From NCBI GenBank assembly GCA_964035545.1, contig OZ037767.1, positions 13,079,301 to 13,139,300 on the forward strand: DNA of 60,000 bases. Reading direction: 5' to 3'. Origin of the DNA: Bugula neritina (taxonomy: Eukaryota; Bryozoa; Gymnolaemata; Cheilostomatida; Bugulidae). Below the pieces are notes generated by a model. That model had not been told where the DNA came from and made no database searches. It saw only the letters and a list, made by a program, of their open reading frames with translations. The translations under genes and the position numbers were made by a program. Below, one piece after another: positions 1 to 11,600 of this stretch; position 1 is the first letter of the stretch, and each line of letters begins with the position of its first letter.

Positions 1-1265
1 GAACACGGCATAATTCATAGACAACTAAAGTTAAGTGCCTAGATTTAGACCATGATAAGACGCATACATATACGCATGATTTCATACGTAAAACATTTTA
101 TGAACATTGCTAGGTCAATCGTATTATAATAAAGTCACAAGACGCTGATGTATTCATCATGAGTCTCAATATTTGCAATATATTACACTTTGAAAAGTCA
201 CATTTTTTTCACAGAACGTGGTTATTATAAGATACATTTAAATGTCAATTTTTCTGCAAATAAACTTGGATAGGGGTTGCGTCCAGTACTTTCTGATGTT
301 TATGCTCCATCCGGTTGTGATTTTACTAGAACTTTTTACAGAAAAGAAAAGTGCACATTCTACTCTTTCTTGAAAAACACCTTAAGAATGAGCTGAAGTC
401 TTTGATCTGCTTGGAAAGTACTTCTAGTGGTTCAATAAAATTTGCAGCCCTCCCCACACAAAATGAAATTATGGTGCATGTAAGCAAGGTATCAGGGAGT
501 CATCTAGAGAAAAGCAAAAATTGCTTCTACCAATGCACCATCTCCAAGACATTATAGGTAGATTGTTGAAAATGGCAGCATCACTGTAAAATGGCATTCA
601 TGGTTTTAATCGTTTAATTTTAAAATATGCATTTTTAGGATCTTGTTCACTTTTACAGATATTTATTGATTGCCGCCAGATCAATATGAAACTCATTAGT
701 CAGTTTTCAAAAGATTTTAACATTCATCCATGATATAATGTTTAAAAATTCAACTCTTTTACGTATAGACATAAAAAGCCTTCAATCTTGCATAACTAGC
801 TTAGTTCATACACTTATTATGTATGATTCTGCCAAATTAAATGGGTCATTCATATAACAAACACGTCTTTCTATTGACCACTTGGTTTTGAATAGAGATT
901 AGTGTTTTGTAATTTATACATTCAGAATCAGTGTAGAGGTTTAGTGAAAAGACAATCAATTTTGGTATCTGCACCAAGTAGTTGCCTATAGATGGCTAGT
1001 TAATATTGGATACTATTTTGCATGAAATGCACTCCTACTTTAATTGCATATCCAATATGTATATTTGTTTTGTCCAATCACTCTAGTTTGAGTAGAGATA
1101 GAATTCTAAAGTTTGTGAATTTAAAATCAGCACAAAGTTTTGATTTAGAAACAACTCTTTTTCAGTGGCCTACTAAAAAATATGATAATGTATTTTTTCT
1201 CAGCATTAATTGAGAGGCTGCTTTTAAATTATTTGTGTTAGTTCGTTTACTAATGCTTTCGTATG
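1..1265. other. No gene recognised
   Basis: AT-rich sequence with only short reading frames (for example 351-557 and 1022-1213 on the plus strand) that show no domain, signal peptide or splice context. By position this could be part of a long first intron of the minus-strand mucin paralogue whose 5' end lies near 1.9-2.1 kb, but no Pro/Thr repeat exon is visible here. Confidence 0.5.
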
Positions 1266-1273
1266 CCCTAGAG

Positions 1274-1619
1274 CAGGGCTGTCCAACAGGCAGTCCTGGG
1301 GCCAGATGTAGCCTCCAGCCTACATTTATGTAGCCCCCAAAGGCATAAAGCTAAAATTAGTTTTTACAGTCTACATGGATTAAAGTGAAAAACCAACTAT
1401 TAAATGTCTTATTTATACACATATATTATGCTACAAAACATGCAGCCTGCATTAACTATTGGGACTTTATTGTGTAATGATTCATAAGAATAAGGAATGA
1501 ATTAATTTGAAAAATACTGATGTTGTGGCCCCCAGCACAAGCTAAAATGTACAATGTGGCTCTCCCCATAAAATATTCCCTTTCAGTGGCACTTGATCTA
1601 AAAAGGTTGGACACCCCTG
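1274..1619. mobile_element. Non-autonomous hAT-type MITE
   Basis: The 346-bp element starts CAGGGCTGTCCAAC and ends GTTGGACACCCCTG, so the 14-bp terminal inverted repeats match at 13 positions. It is flanked by an 8-bp direct repeat, ccctagag (1266-1273) and tcctagag (1620-1627), 7 of 8 identical. A CAGGG terminus with an 8-bp target duplication is the signature of the hAT superfamily. There is no transposase frame, so it is a non-autonomous deletion derivative. Confidence 0.85.
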
Positions 1620-1918
1620 TCCTAGAGCCTAAACAATTTTTTATTCAGTCAGATATAACTTTTGTCAGAAAAATTTTCCTTCAATAAATTTGAAACTTAT
1701 CAGTTTTTAACAAAAACTAGGTGCATGCAATTAGTTGTTATATTATAATTAATTAGTCAGTTTTGCTGTAATCACCTAATTCACATCTACTTTATATTTA
1801 CACTTTAAGCTTTAGTGTATAAACAGCATATGACCTATTTATTTATCTCCCACCTTATCTCACAGCATGAAAGTTTTTCAAACACAAAAATGCTATGTTG
1901 TATAGAAATAATATTCAC

Positions 1919-2165
1919 CTTTTTCAGCCGATAAATACTCCCTCCTATTACTTCGGCTTCTTTTTATAATTTTATGAATTTCAAAGCTTACTAGCTCACA
2001 AAATAAACGAGTGCTACCCTATGAATATCACTCAGTGTTTTGTTGTACTGGTTAACAAATGTGTTGAAGCAAGTTTTAAACATATAAAAATCTAGTAGGC
2101 TAGGTTAAGTTCATTGCTTTCATTCGAACTTACAATAACTTTTATTGTCCTGCAGTGATTGGCTG
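1919..2165 (-). promoter_or_regulatory. Promoter and 5' UTR exon of a further mucin copy (gene 0)
   Basis: On the minus strand a CCAAT box (near 2158) is followed by a TATA-like TTTATATG (2089-2082) and, about 165 bases later, by a splice donor G|GTGAAT at 1919/1918. The same order and spacing occur upstream of genes A and B. This suggests a third mucin gene whose coding part lies left of the window or has been lost. The transcription start would be near 2055 by TATA spacing; that is inference. Confidence 0.45.
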
Positions 2166-3446
2166 TATTACAATAAGGTAAAAGTCTCTTTCATTTTATA
2201 TAGCTTGGCTTTGTAGCACAGTGATACTAGCAGTGGCTATTTGCCATTGTATATAAATATAACTTGACTAGTCATACAGGTTTTTAGTTTCTAAAAACTC
2301 GCATAGCAACCTTTTCACCTTTCTCTCAAAAACTGTTTACATAAACATATATTTTTATGCTTCTACTTAAAATAGTTTTCGGGAATTAGAAAACAAGTAT
2401 GCAACTTAATCTGTGCAGAGCATAGCTGCTTTAGATATGACAAGTACAAACCAAAGTTACCTTGGCATGGAATGGAGAAAGTTTTTTTTTTTATGCCAGA
2501 ATGCTGTCACAACTTTATAGCAATCAAGGGCCTTTCATAAAGCATAGTACATAATACAATAGTAAATAACATGTTTAAAAAGCTCACTCTAAGAACATAC
2601 AGAACTCATACTAGATTGTTTACACCTAATGGTAACACACTATGTTTTGATAACATTATACTTCATATTATAAACTGAAGTGCTCAGTTTTATATCAAAT
2701 GTAAAAATTTCCTACTTTTTATAAAGCATTAGATCTACATAATTATGGTAGAGGTAGCCCCTGTTTATGGATGCCACTAATAGCACCAAGTGCTATGACC
2801 CAGGCTTTTCTGCCCGCTTAATTTCTTTAAAATAGTTTTTATGTGCCTATAAACTTCATTCTAATGCTACACAAGCAGGGGACATAACTCTAAATCTTCT
2901 ACAAGAGCATTGACATAATTATGATGCAATTTTAGCCACATAATTTTTCTAATACAGTGAATGACCTTGTCTGGGTTGGCCAACAGTTCATGTTACTTCG
3001 TTGTCCTTTGTAATTACAAGTACAGATATACAATTTCACTTTGCAAAAGACATTCCATCTATAAATTTGCTGCATAAAAGTAGGTCAAAAATAATGTATC
3101 AATGTAATAAAAGGGTGAGAGTGTTTTGTTGAATCAGCAAATGCAAATTCAGAACATTCATGTTAGGCTGTCATACAACTTTGAAAGATACAGATTAGTA
3201 AAACATGACTCTCCATGCAATTCGCAAAAAAAAATAATATGGATTAAACACTGTCTATGAATTCATACTGCTTAAATATACTTCTATATGTATATTTCTA
3301 TATGTCTATCACTCTATTATATTTTCAGCAATTTTAATTTAGTGCAACCTAAGTGAATAAGCCCATGTAGAATAGTTACACAATTGATGCTTTGTAGGTC
3401 TCTAACAAAAACAAACTAAACCTTTTGTTGGTTTATTTATAGATGC

Positions 3447-3480
3447 TATATAAATGCAAGCCTCTCTTTTCACACCAGTT
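3447..3480 (+). promoter_or_regulatory. Plus-strand TATA/initiator pair, copy 1
   Basis: TATATAAA at 3447-3454 and CCAGTT with its A at 3477 give the 30-base spacing expected of an RNA polymerase II core promoter. The element is conserved near 31033 and 50510. No plus-strand coding exon was found downstream before gene A, so here it looks like an orphan promoter. Confidence 0.4.
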
Positions 3481-5236
3481 CGTAACACAAGCATTCTGTT
3501 TACAGCCAGCTCCACATCATTGTTTCTGTAATAAATACATTGTAGCTAGTAAAATAACTTTTATAGAGTTGTTGATATTTAACTAATAATAGAACATTAG
3601 TTCAAATCAACCAATTTTTTTCTACATATATTGGAAAATAATATAACAATCTAAATTTTAAGAATTTCTTGAGTCAAGTCTAATTCTTTGAATAAAATGG
3701 TATTTGGCTTTTCTTAGTACAAACCACCAAATTAGGTCCAAAAAAAAAGTTAGTTCAAAATTCCTGAACAGCAGTTATTTGAGAGATTTTCATCTGCTGA
3801 GTTCAAATATGTCTAAGGGAAAATTTTTTGGAGACTTAGAAACACTAAAGTCCTGAATTTTGAGCAAGAAGTGTAAGCATGCAGAATATTTTCACGGAAC
3901 ACAATTAGCTATTCCTTGAATTTGACCTATATTTTGACTATTAAATGAAAACATTGATATTATAGACTATAGAGTGTGTTTCATTTGAAAGGTTCGAAAC
4001 TGCACTATTGTTATAGTTTACTCTTGTGGGGGTTATCAATGTATAATCAATTTAGCACATTGTTTGTAATCCAAATCAACTTCGCAATGTAATTATGTGA
4101 GGATAGTAATCCAGCGAACCACCCCATCATTCATATGATAATGAAATCAAGTACAGAAGTCTGTATGAAACATAGTATTTTTGATATTATAAGTTTACTG
4201 TAATAGTGATGCAAAAATGTCAGTTAAACCTGTATTTTTGACAACTAATTTAAAAAAGCACATAGAAAATGTAGCAAAATTTTAAATATACCTGAGTAAG
4301 GTTAAGATTTATTTCCTAAACTTTTATTGATCGTTCAAGAAAGAAAAATTATATATTAGTAGCTAGATTTGTATGAAATAGACAAAGGTGACTAATTCAA
4401 CGTGCAGTTGATAAGGTAAAGCGACCAATTGATATAATGTTACAGATACAGTTAGTAAATTTTTCTTCTATTGATGAGAAGCTAACAGAAATTTGAAACT
4501 TGTTTAATTTCCAGTTATGCTATTTTAACATGAACATTTCTTTACTTGTTGTACTTAATGGCAGCAGGGATCACCCCTTAACCATCTTAAAAAAGATCCT
4601 ACATGCAGCATTCAAAGCATTCAAGTCGAGATATGATTATAGTATCAGACACAAGTGACAAGTTGAGAATAAACAGATTTAAAGAGCCACCAAATAAATC
4701 AGGTTTGAAAGATTCACTGCTGATTGTCATTGTGGTTCTTTTTCAGTAACTATTATTGTATTTTATTTATCATTATAAATAGCTTTAAGCACTCTATACA
4801 TTCAACTTTTAGAAAGTGCAGTTGAAAGGTGGTTGTTTTGATTTTAGAAGTAGTCTAATTGCCTCAAATAGTTTTTTCGAGTTAGAACTTGCTTCAATAT
4901 GAAAACCCCATCCAAAGTGTCAAACGAAAACATAGAAATTCATGCTATCCAAAAACCTACATATCTGATTGTAACAGCAGAATTTAATATTCTCATATAC
5001 ATTGTGAATATAAAATAATTTGGACATGATTGAAGTTATAAGCTTTAAATTATATGATATGGCCTTAAAACATGCAGCTACATATAAATTGTAAGCTACA
5101 TTCACCGGCTTTCCATGGATCAATCTCAGATCGATCTCCATCGATCTGAGCTAGTTGGTCTGTAGAGCTCAAACTCAGATCGATCCCAAGGCAATAAGAC
5201 CATGGAAAGACGAAAGACAGATCTGAGAAGTAAAAC

Positions 5237-5982
5237 ACGGGATAGTTAAGGGCATCCTCACTAGGAATATCATAAATTTCTCTCAAAATGTAGTTTAGGT
5301 TCTTGAATAATATTGCTCTGCGGGTGGCATGGGTGATGCATACTTTCAATTGTTTAGCCTAAGATCAAACTACAACCAATAAGCAGCAACCTTCATTATC
5401 TATCAACATTCCATTATGGGTGCTATATAAACGAAGTACAAAGCAAGCTATTCATTAAGGCCTGCCAGCTAGCAAGCCTGTAATTAGTATGTACGTGCTA
5501 ACATCTTTTCATTCCTACGTGCTCATTGAAGCTTGAAGTGCTGCACGCTGCTAAATATCCATGAAAAAATAGAGCATTTTTAGTGTATAAATCACCAATT
5601 TATGAACAATCTAGAGGAGTTAGTGCAAAAAGAAAAAAATTTGCACTGGAGAAATATCTCAGGATTCCTGCAGTGCAATTTTCATTCAGATATCATGTTT
5701 TGCTGCTGAGATATTTTACTGATATTGAAAAGTCAGCTTTTCAGGCAAAATTGGCCAAAATTGGGCAGTTTTTTGTCTATAACTTTGCAAAAAAATGAAA
5801 ATTAAAATTTCCAAAAAATTTGCACTGGGGAAAAAAAAGATCTACAACAGAGTTTTTAAATTTTGACTCTAGCACAATTAGTTGAGATTTTATTTTACTG
5901 GTACTGAATTCTTATATGATTACAATGCAAACCTCAGCAAGGCAGTTGCAGCTAAAAGGTTGCCCTTAACTATCCTGTGAAA
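5237..5982. mobile_element. Nested inverted-repeat MITE
   Basis: The ends are CACGGGATAGTTAAGGGCAT on the left and the inverse of CACAGGATAGTTAAGGGCAA on the right. They are flanked by aaaa on both sides, a possible 4-bp target duplication that could be chance in AT-rich DNA. The interior holds A-rich blocks with two copies of aatttgcactggrg. The 71-codon plus-strand frame at 5583-5798 inside it has no recognisable domain and is not considered a gene. Confidence 0.55.
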
Positions 5983-6228
5983 AAGATTGTTTGCTAAAAT
6001 GTCTTCGGCTAATAAAAATGATAACTTATTTTTAATTACTAAGCAAAATACTTAATAATTACGATAGCCCCATTTTCAGATGCCAAAACTTTGACTTTCA
6101 GTACTATAATTAACAAAACTCAATTATATAAAATTATAGGCAGTAGAAGGTACAAAAAATAGGAGCATTCAAATTAAATTTAAATGGCTAGTAAAACTTA
6201 CTTTCATTAGCTATTTGCTGTGTAACCC

Positions 6229-6317
6229 TTTCATGCATGAATTTTTTTGAGTCGCTTTGTACTCTATATAAGTAGTGTCCACATATGTGGACACTGCGCA
6301 TCATGAAAGGGGTAATC
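6229..6317. mobile_element. Short palindromic MITE-like element
   Basis: Ends of about 15 bp, CCCTTTCATGCATGA on the left and an inverted CCCCTTTCATGATG on the right, are flanked by taa-like bases. A perfect 20-bp palindrome (GTGTCCACATATGTGGACAC, about 6278-6297) lies near the right end. CCC termini next to TAA recall piggyBac-type MITEs, but a full TTAA is not present on both sides, so the assignment is tentative. Confidence 0.4.
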
Positions 6318-6662
6318 TCAAGCCTAACAATCCTGTAAGTTTATGAATAATCTGCAAGACAGCTATTAATTTTATATAAGCTGTCAAGTTGAAAAATTAA
6401 AATTGATTATCATAAATTGGCCAATTTACTTCACACTAAAAGATTTTCTGTGTATAGTTTATAGCCGGTGTTAATTTTTAGGCTGCAACAATCTTTTTTT
6501 GACAGCAATAGCTTTAATCATTCGGATGGGTGAACAAATTAAACTATTCAAGTATCTTTTACTTAAGAGGAGGCAACTCCGTAAGAGTGATCTGACACTC
6601 TCATGGAAAAATGATCGATCTGAGCACATTTCTCAGATCGATCCACGGAAAGCTGGTGATTA

Positions 6663-8613
6663 CAACTAGCAAAATAAAGTGATGAAAGTAAAGTGGTAGT
6701 GAAGTTGACGTTTGGTTACACAAAAGCATCTTACTATGCTAAACAAAAATATAACAATGAGCATTGAGTACATTACATTGAACAACTGACCAGGGTTGTG
6801 GATAGACTCTATTGTGTTAAGTATTACACTATTATGCAGTCAGATAGTTAGAATAATAGCTTTTTGAACATAAAGAATTTATATTTCAGCCCACATGTTT
6901 TTTTAAACTTCAATGATGGCAAATGTGTTGACAATAATTAGTTTGTGTATTGCTAATTTCTATAGCATGTAAAAGTATATAAATAAGATTAGGATGTACA
7001 AGAAAAGAGTATATATTTTACCCTTCACCAAAATCTATTGCATGTGAATAGCAATACACAACAAAAAATTATTCTTGAGTTATCAGATTTAGCGAGTTAT
7101 ATGACTATTAGATGCAGTGATTATGGTATTTTATTAATAGTAATGCATCAGCTTCGACTTGTATAACTCCTACGTGGCTATATATTGTAGCTTTTATATA
7201 TATTTCCGTGAAACCTGGCTTCAATATCCTTTAAAGTGAAACGAATAACAATATGGCTTTAATTCGCCCTCTAGTACCGTTGCAACTTGTAAGTTTATAA
7301 AGCTAAAAATCTCTGACAACTGTTTCAGCTTTCGAAAGCCTATTGCTTCAAATTTGTTATTTTACAGTAACATAATCAATGGTATATTTATTTTCACAGC
7401 AATATATAAAACATTATTTTAAACAAACTACACAAAACAAGTGCTTAATGTGGAGTGTAAATTACAAAAGAAAATGCATCCTGCTATTGTTTGCTGATTT
7501 ATGGTTCAGATTGCCTAGATGCTCACTTCAAAGTTTATAATCTTTTGTCTTTAGCTTGCTACTATGTTATTGCTGTGGATATTTTGATGGACAACTAGGG
7601 AGGCCACCGATACTCAATATTCAGCTATAATATTATAATAGCGGTAGCAAATCCCTATTTATTGTTTTGTTCCAAGTGCAAGCAATTTCTTGTTTAAAAG
7701 CTGAGTTATAAACACAAAAGTTTACCTGACAGAATTCACGGCACTAAACTATATTATTTAAAAAACTGTTAATAATGCCAGCGTGTAGTTTAAAGATCTC
7801 AAACCTTGCACTGTTAGCTTTTGTTTTCTACTGTAATAGTTTAAATTTCTTCATTGTGTTTTACTTACAATGACTTTTTAATGGGAAGATAAGTCCAATT
7901 TTTGTCGATTTTTAGCCATAGCTTACATTCAGATTTACAATGAGTGATATAAGCTATGGTAATTTGGTAAAGCATCTTTGTTTGGTAATAGCAAGAATTA
8001 TTTCAAGAAAATAGTGTTGTATCCTAGTGGCTTGTTTTATTATTTCAGAGTTGTCTTCTCCTTCATGCTCAGATAATGGTTGTTAATGAAAAGTTTGCAA
8101 AAATGAGCAGTTATGAAATTTGCTTTTCAATTTGTATTGCAAACATGGTTTATATTTGAGACTATGAAACTGGTTTTATTATAAGCTTATATTTTTTTTT
8201 AAATAATAAAAAAATAATGAATCAAGATACAAAAGCCATTTGCAGCATAGTTTGATTTTTGAATTTCTCAACAGCCATGAAATGTATGCGATATTTGCTA
8301 ATAGATTTGCACTGTGAAACTAAAATAGCATGATACAGAAAATTTATAGCTTTAGAAATAATTTTTAAAAAAAGATATTATAATTGACGTATTTAAATTA
8401 TAAGTGACACGGGCTAAAACGCTTCATGAAGAAAGTGTTAGATCCATTTAGTAGTCAAGTAATAAATACTCTAAGTAGTCTATTGTAAAATTATAAATAG
8501 TGTTGTTTTTAAAACACAGAGAAATGGTTTAACAAAAATAGAGTGAAGAATTAAAATAGTTGTGTTAAATCATGGTTAAGGCAAACCCTAAGAAAGTTGT
8601 CCATTAACAAACT
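6663..8613. other. Gene A downstream region, no gene
   Basis: AT-rich and without a supported gene. About 7320-7520 resembles 33.15-33.35 kb and 36.35-36.55 kb, the regions downstream of copy C and gene B, so it is the third copy of the mucin 3' flank. It presumably includes the gene A 3' UTR; no single polyadenylation signal could be chosen. Confidence 0.5.
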
Positions 8614-8665
8614 TTAAGCATTTGAGTCACTTCTCCAAGTTCTATGAATATCCTCTGGTTGATAC
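8614..8665 (-). CDS. Gene A exon: cytoplasmic tail, part 2 and stop
   Basis: 52 bp after acceptor TTGCAG, phase 2. It encodes YQPEDIHRTWRSDSNA and a TAA stop (8616-8614). The same exon in B and C encodes a related sequence of the same length, which supports this gene end. Confidence 0.75.
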
Positions 8666-11600
8666 CTGCAATAATAAACCAAACTACTGAAAGGCAATTT
8701 GAAAGTATATCTTATATTGTGGAATTATCCTGTTACTGCAATTTGCTAAAAAAGCTCTCTTTGTTATGATAAAAAGTTTTACACACGTAATATAACCCTC
8801 TGTTCTAACTAATAGTGTAATATAAACTGGGTGTTTATGCTTCAAGTACCATTTTATAGCACACAAATTTTACAATATATATTTATGCAAATTGTTGCAT
8901 TGTTATAAGTTAGCTTTTAGACAATAATTTTTAAAGTGTAGCACTTCTGTTCTAACCACTAATATTTTGAAATGTACAAATGCAGCACAATTAAAGTTTT
9001 AAACAGATAGCCTTAATCTCTATACACCTACATTCTGTTAGCTCCACCTGGCCACATGGGGTTTCTCTTTCTGTAAGGGAAGCTGTCTTCTGAACTGGAA
9101 CCATCTGATCCTGCAAAGCTTTCTGGGAATCTGGCCATTCCAATGTTGTAGTTACTTGCTTTAAATCTCAATGCAGGATGTTGATAAATCAATGGGTTAT
9201 TTCTGTGTACATCAGGTTTGGTTCTTTTACGTATCTACAAGTAAATCTCCAGTTACACCAAACCGTCAATATAATATTTTCGTAGATCTCTTTTGCAACG
9301 TTAATTAATTTTAGTCTATAAAAAGCAAATATGCAGCCATTTAAGTAAAACTTAGACCAATTAGTTTTGTTTATTCATTAGGAAACATCAGGTACATTTT
9401 ATGTGTGATTGTTTGACTTTACAGAGTTCTCAGAAAAGGGTTTTATTTTAAAAGGAGTTGCCTGCTAATTAAATACCATATTGCGTTATCAACACAAACT
9501 TCAAAGTAGCAAGTAGAAACCTTAACTTGAACTAAACTATTATTGTGGAGGACAACTCCCCTATAAGTAGAGAAATATATCTGGCGTGAAACAAAAGAAA
9601 TAATACATGTGAGCTATGCATTATTGCTTTTTACTATTACAGTTAGTAAGTTACTTACACATATACTTACTATTACAGTTAGTAAGTTACTTACACATAA
9701 TACTTACTATTACAGTTAGTAAGTTACTTACACATAATACTTACTATTACAGTTAGTAAGTTACTTACACATAATACTTACTATTACAGTTAGTAAGTTA
9801 CTTACACATGATACTTACTATTGCAGTTAGTAAGTTACTTACACATAATACTTACTATTACAGTTAGTAAGTTACTTACACATAATACTCACTGTTACAG
9901 TTAGTAAGTTACTTACATATTTTACTTACTATTAAAGTGAGTATAAGTTACTTACACGTGTTACTTACTATTGCAGTTAGTAACTTAGTTACACATAACA
10001 CTTACTACTACAGTTAGTAAGTCACTTACACATAATACTCACTGTTACAGTTAATAGTAAGTTACTTACACATAATACTCACTGTTACAGTTAGTAAGTT
10101 ACTTACATATTTTACTTACTATTAAAGTGAGTATAAGTTACTTACACATAATACTTACTATTACAGTGAGTATAAGTTACTTACACGTGTTACTTACTAT
10201 TGCAGTTAGTAACTTAGTTACACATAACACTTACTACTACAGTTAGTAAGTCACTTACACATAATACTCACTGTTACAGTTAATAGTAAGTTACTTACAC
10301 ATACTGCTTATTATTACAGTTGGTAAATTACTTACATATAATACTTACTATTAGAGTTAGTAAGTTACTTACATATACTACTTATTATTACAGTTAGTAA
10401 GATACTTACACATACTGCCAGCAACACCCCCATGACTCCTAAGAGTATCACTCCTGCTACAGTTCCAGATATCACAGGTGCCAGCCACACAGCTGCTCTG
10501 TTCGGTTTTTCTAAAAAATTTATGATAAAATCCTACTGATGTGAGCTATTAACACTAGAGGTGTAAAACCTTTACTACTGCAAATGTGATGTAGTGTTAT
10601 ACAATTTTTATAAGAATTAAATAGCTTCTTTTGAAAAGATGAGTTCTTATAGTAAATGCTAAATGAGACAGTATATTGGAGAAATTTTTTTATTTATAAG
10701 CGACTGAGAGTTTTTTTATTTCTTCTACGGAAAAATAAAGCAAATTATTTTCCATATAGGCATACTTTAAACTAATGTGCAAATAATTGATACTTTTTGA
10801 GATGGATCACAATTTGTTTGACATAACTACACAGGGCTGAACCAATAATCCTCAAACTGCTCTGTTTCACTTTTAATTGGGACTACATAATTTTTTTGAT
10901 TCAAATAAATTTGGTTTGATTTAATACAGTATTTTTGTTCTTTATGTGTCATAATTGCAGAAAATAGTTTTTCCTACAAAATTGATTGAGAAACTACTTC
11001 TGTTAAAACTGGGAAACCTCGACAGGAAGTAGAGGTGAAGTATCCTGAGTATTTTAATAAATCAATTTGTCACTCATACAAATTATATTCCTAATAGATG
11101 AACTATAACATGCAAAAATAACCTTTCTGTTTACATAAGAAATATACAAAGAAAATACGAATCGGTCAACAATTACCTTCTTTAGTAATTGTACTGGGTT
11201 AATTCCACACTATTTTGACCAAATTTATTACGGACTTTGTTGTATAGTAAAATATAGTTTTAATCTTTAGCTGCATTTTTTAATCTTAGGAGAAATATTG
11301 TTACTCAAGAAAACAGTTATATAACTTTTATTTATAGTAAAACACATGTCTCATAATCTGGCTGTTAAACTATCAACAGATTATTTGTGAGATGAAATAG
11401 AGAATTAGGGTTATAGAAACACATGAAAGCTATACACAACAAAGTTGAGAGACATTGATTAAAGCTCCGTTAACTTCACATAAATGTGTAATAACTAGCA
11501 AATACCTGCTGTGGTAGTCATAGGAGATATTGTGGTAGTTGTACTAGCTGGTACAATGACAATCTGTCCTCCTGAAGCTGCTGTAGATGTTTCGTTTCCT

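Larger units (their letters stand above)
1800..5000. repeat. Mucin upstream module, copy 1
   Basis: This stretch is paralogous to 29.4-31.7 kb and 47.4-50.8 kb. Shared landmarks in the same order are the minus-strand 5' splice donor (1919/1918), the conserved gattggctg on the plus strand (CCAAT on the minus strand, near 2158), and the block around ccttttgttggtttattta followed by a TATA box near 3447. Part of the block near 4.8-5.0 kb, including tgtaacagcagaat, matches 31.3-31.5 kb. No coding sequence was seen in it. Confidence 0.75.
5099..6662. mobile_element. Inverted-repeat DNA element (outer), about 1.56 kb
   Basis: The left end attcaccggctttccatgga (5099 onward) is matched in inverted orientation by the right end ending cacggaaagctggtgatt (to about 6662). 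Both ends continue inward with copies of cagatcgatc. No transposase is present. Target duplication is unclear, so the superfamily is not assigned. A smaller inverted-repeat element (5237-5982) and a short palindromic element (6229-6317) lie inside it, so this is a nested insertion. Confidence 0.6.

Noticed and set aside
8684-8866. 60-codon minus-strand frame just upstream of the last gene A exon
   Set aside because: It lies in the intron between the two tail exons and is not conserved in gene B or copy C.
9631-10415. CRISPR-like array (regular repeats)
   Set aside because: Units are contiguous with no unique spacers, inside an intron of an animal gene.
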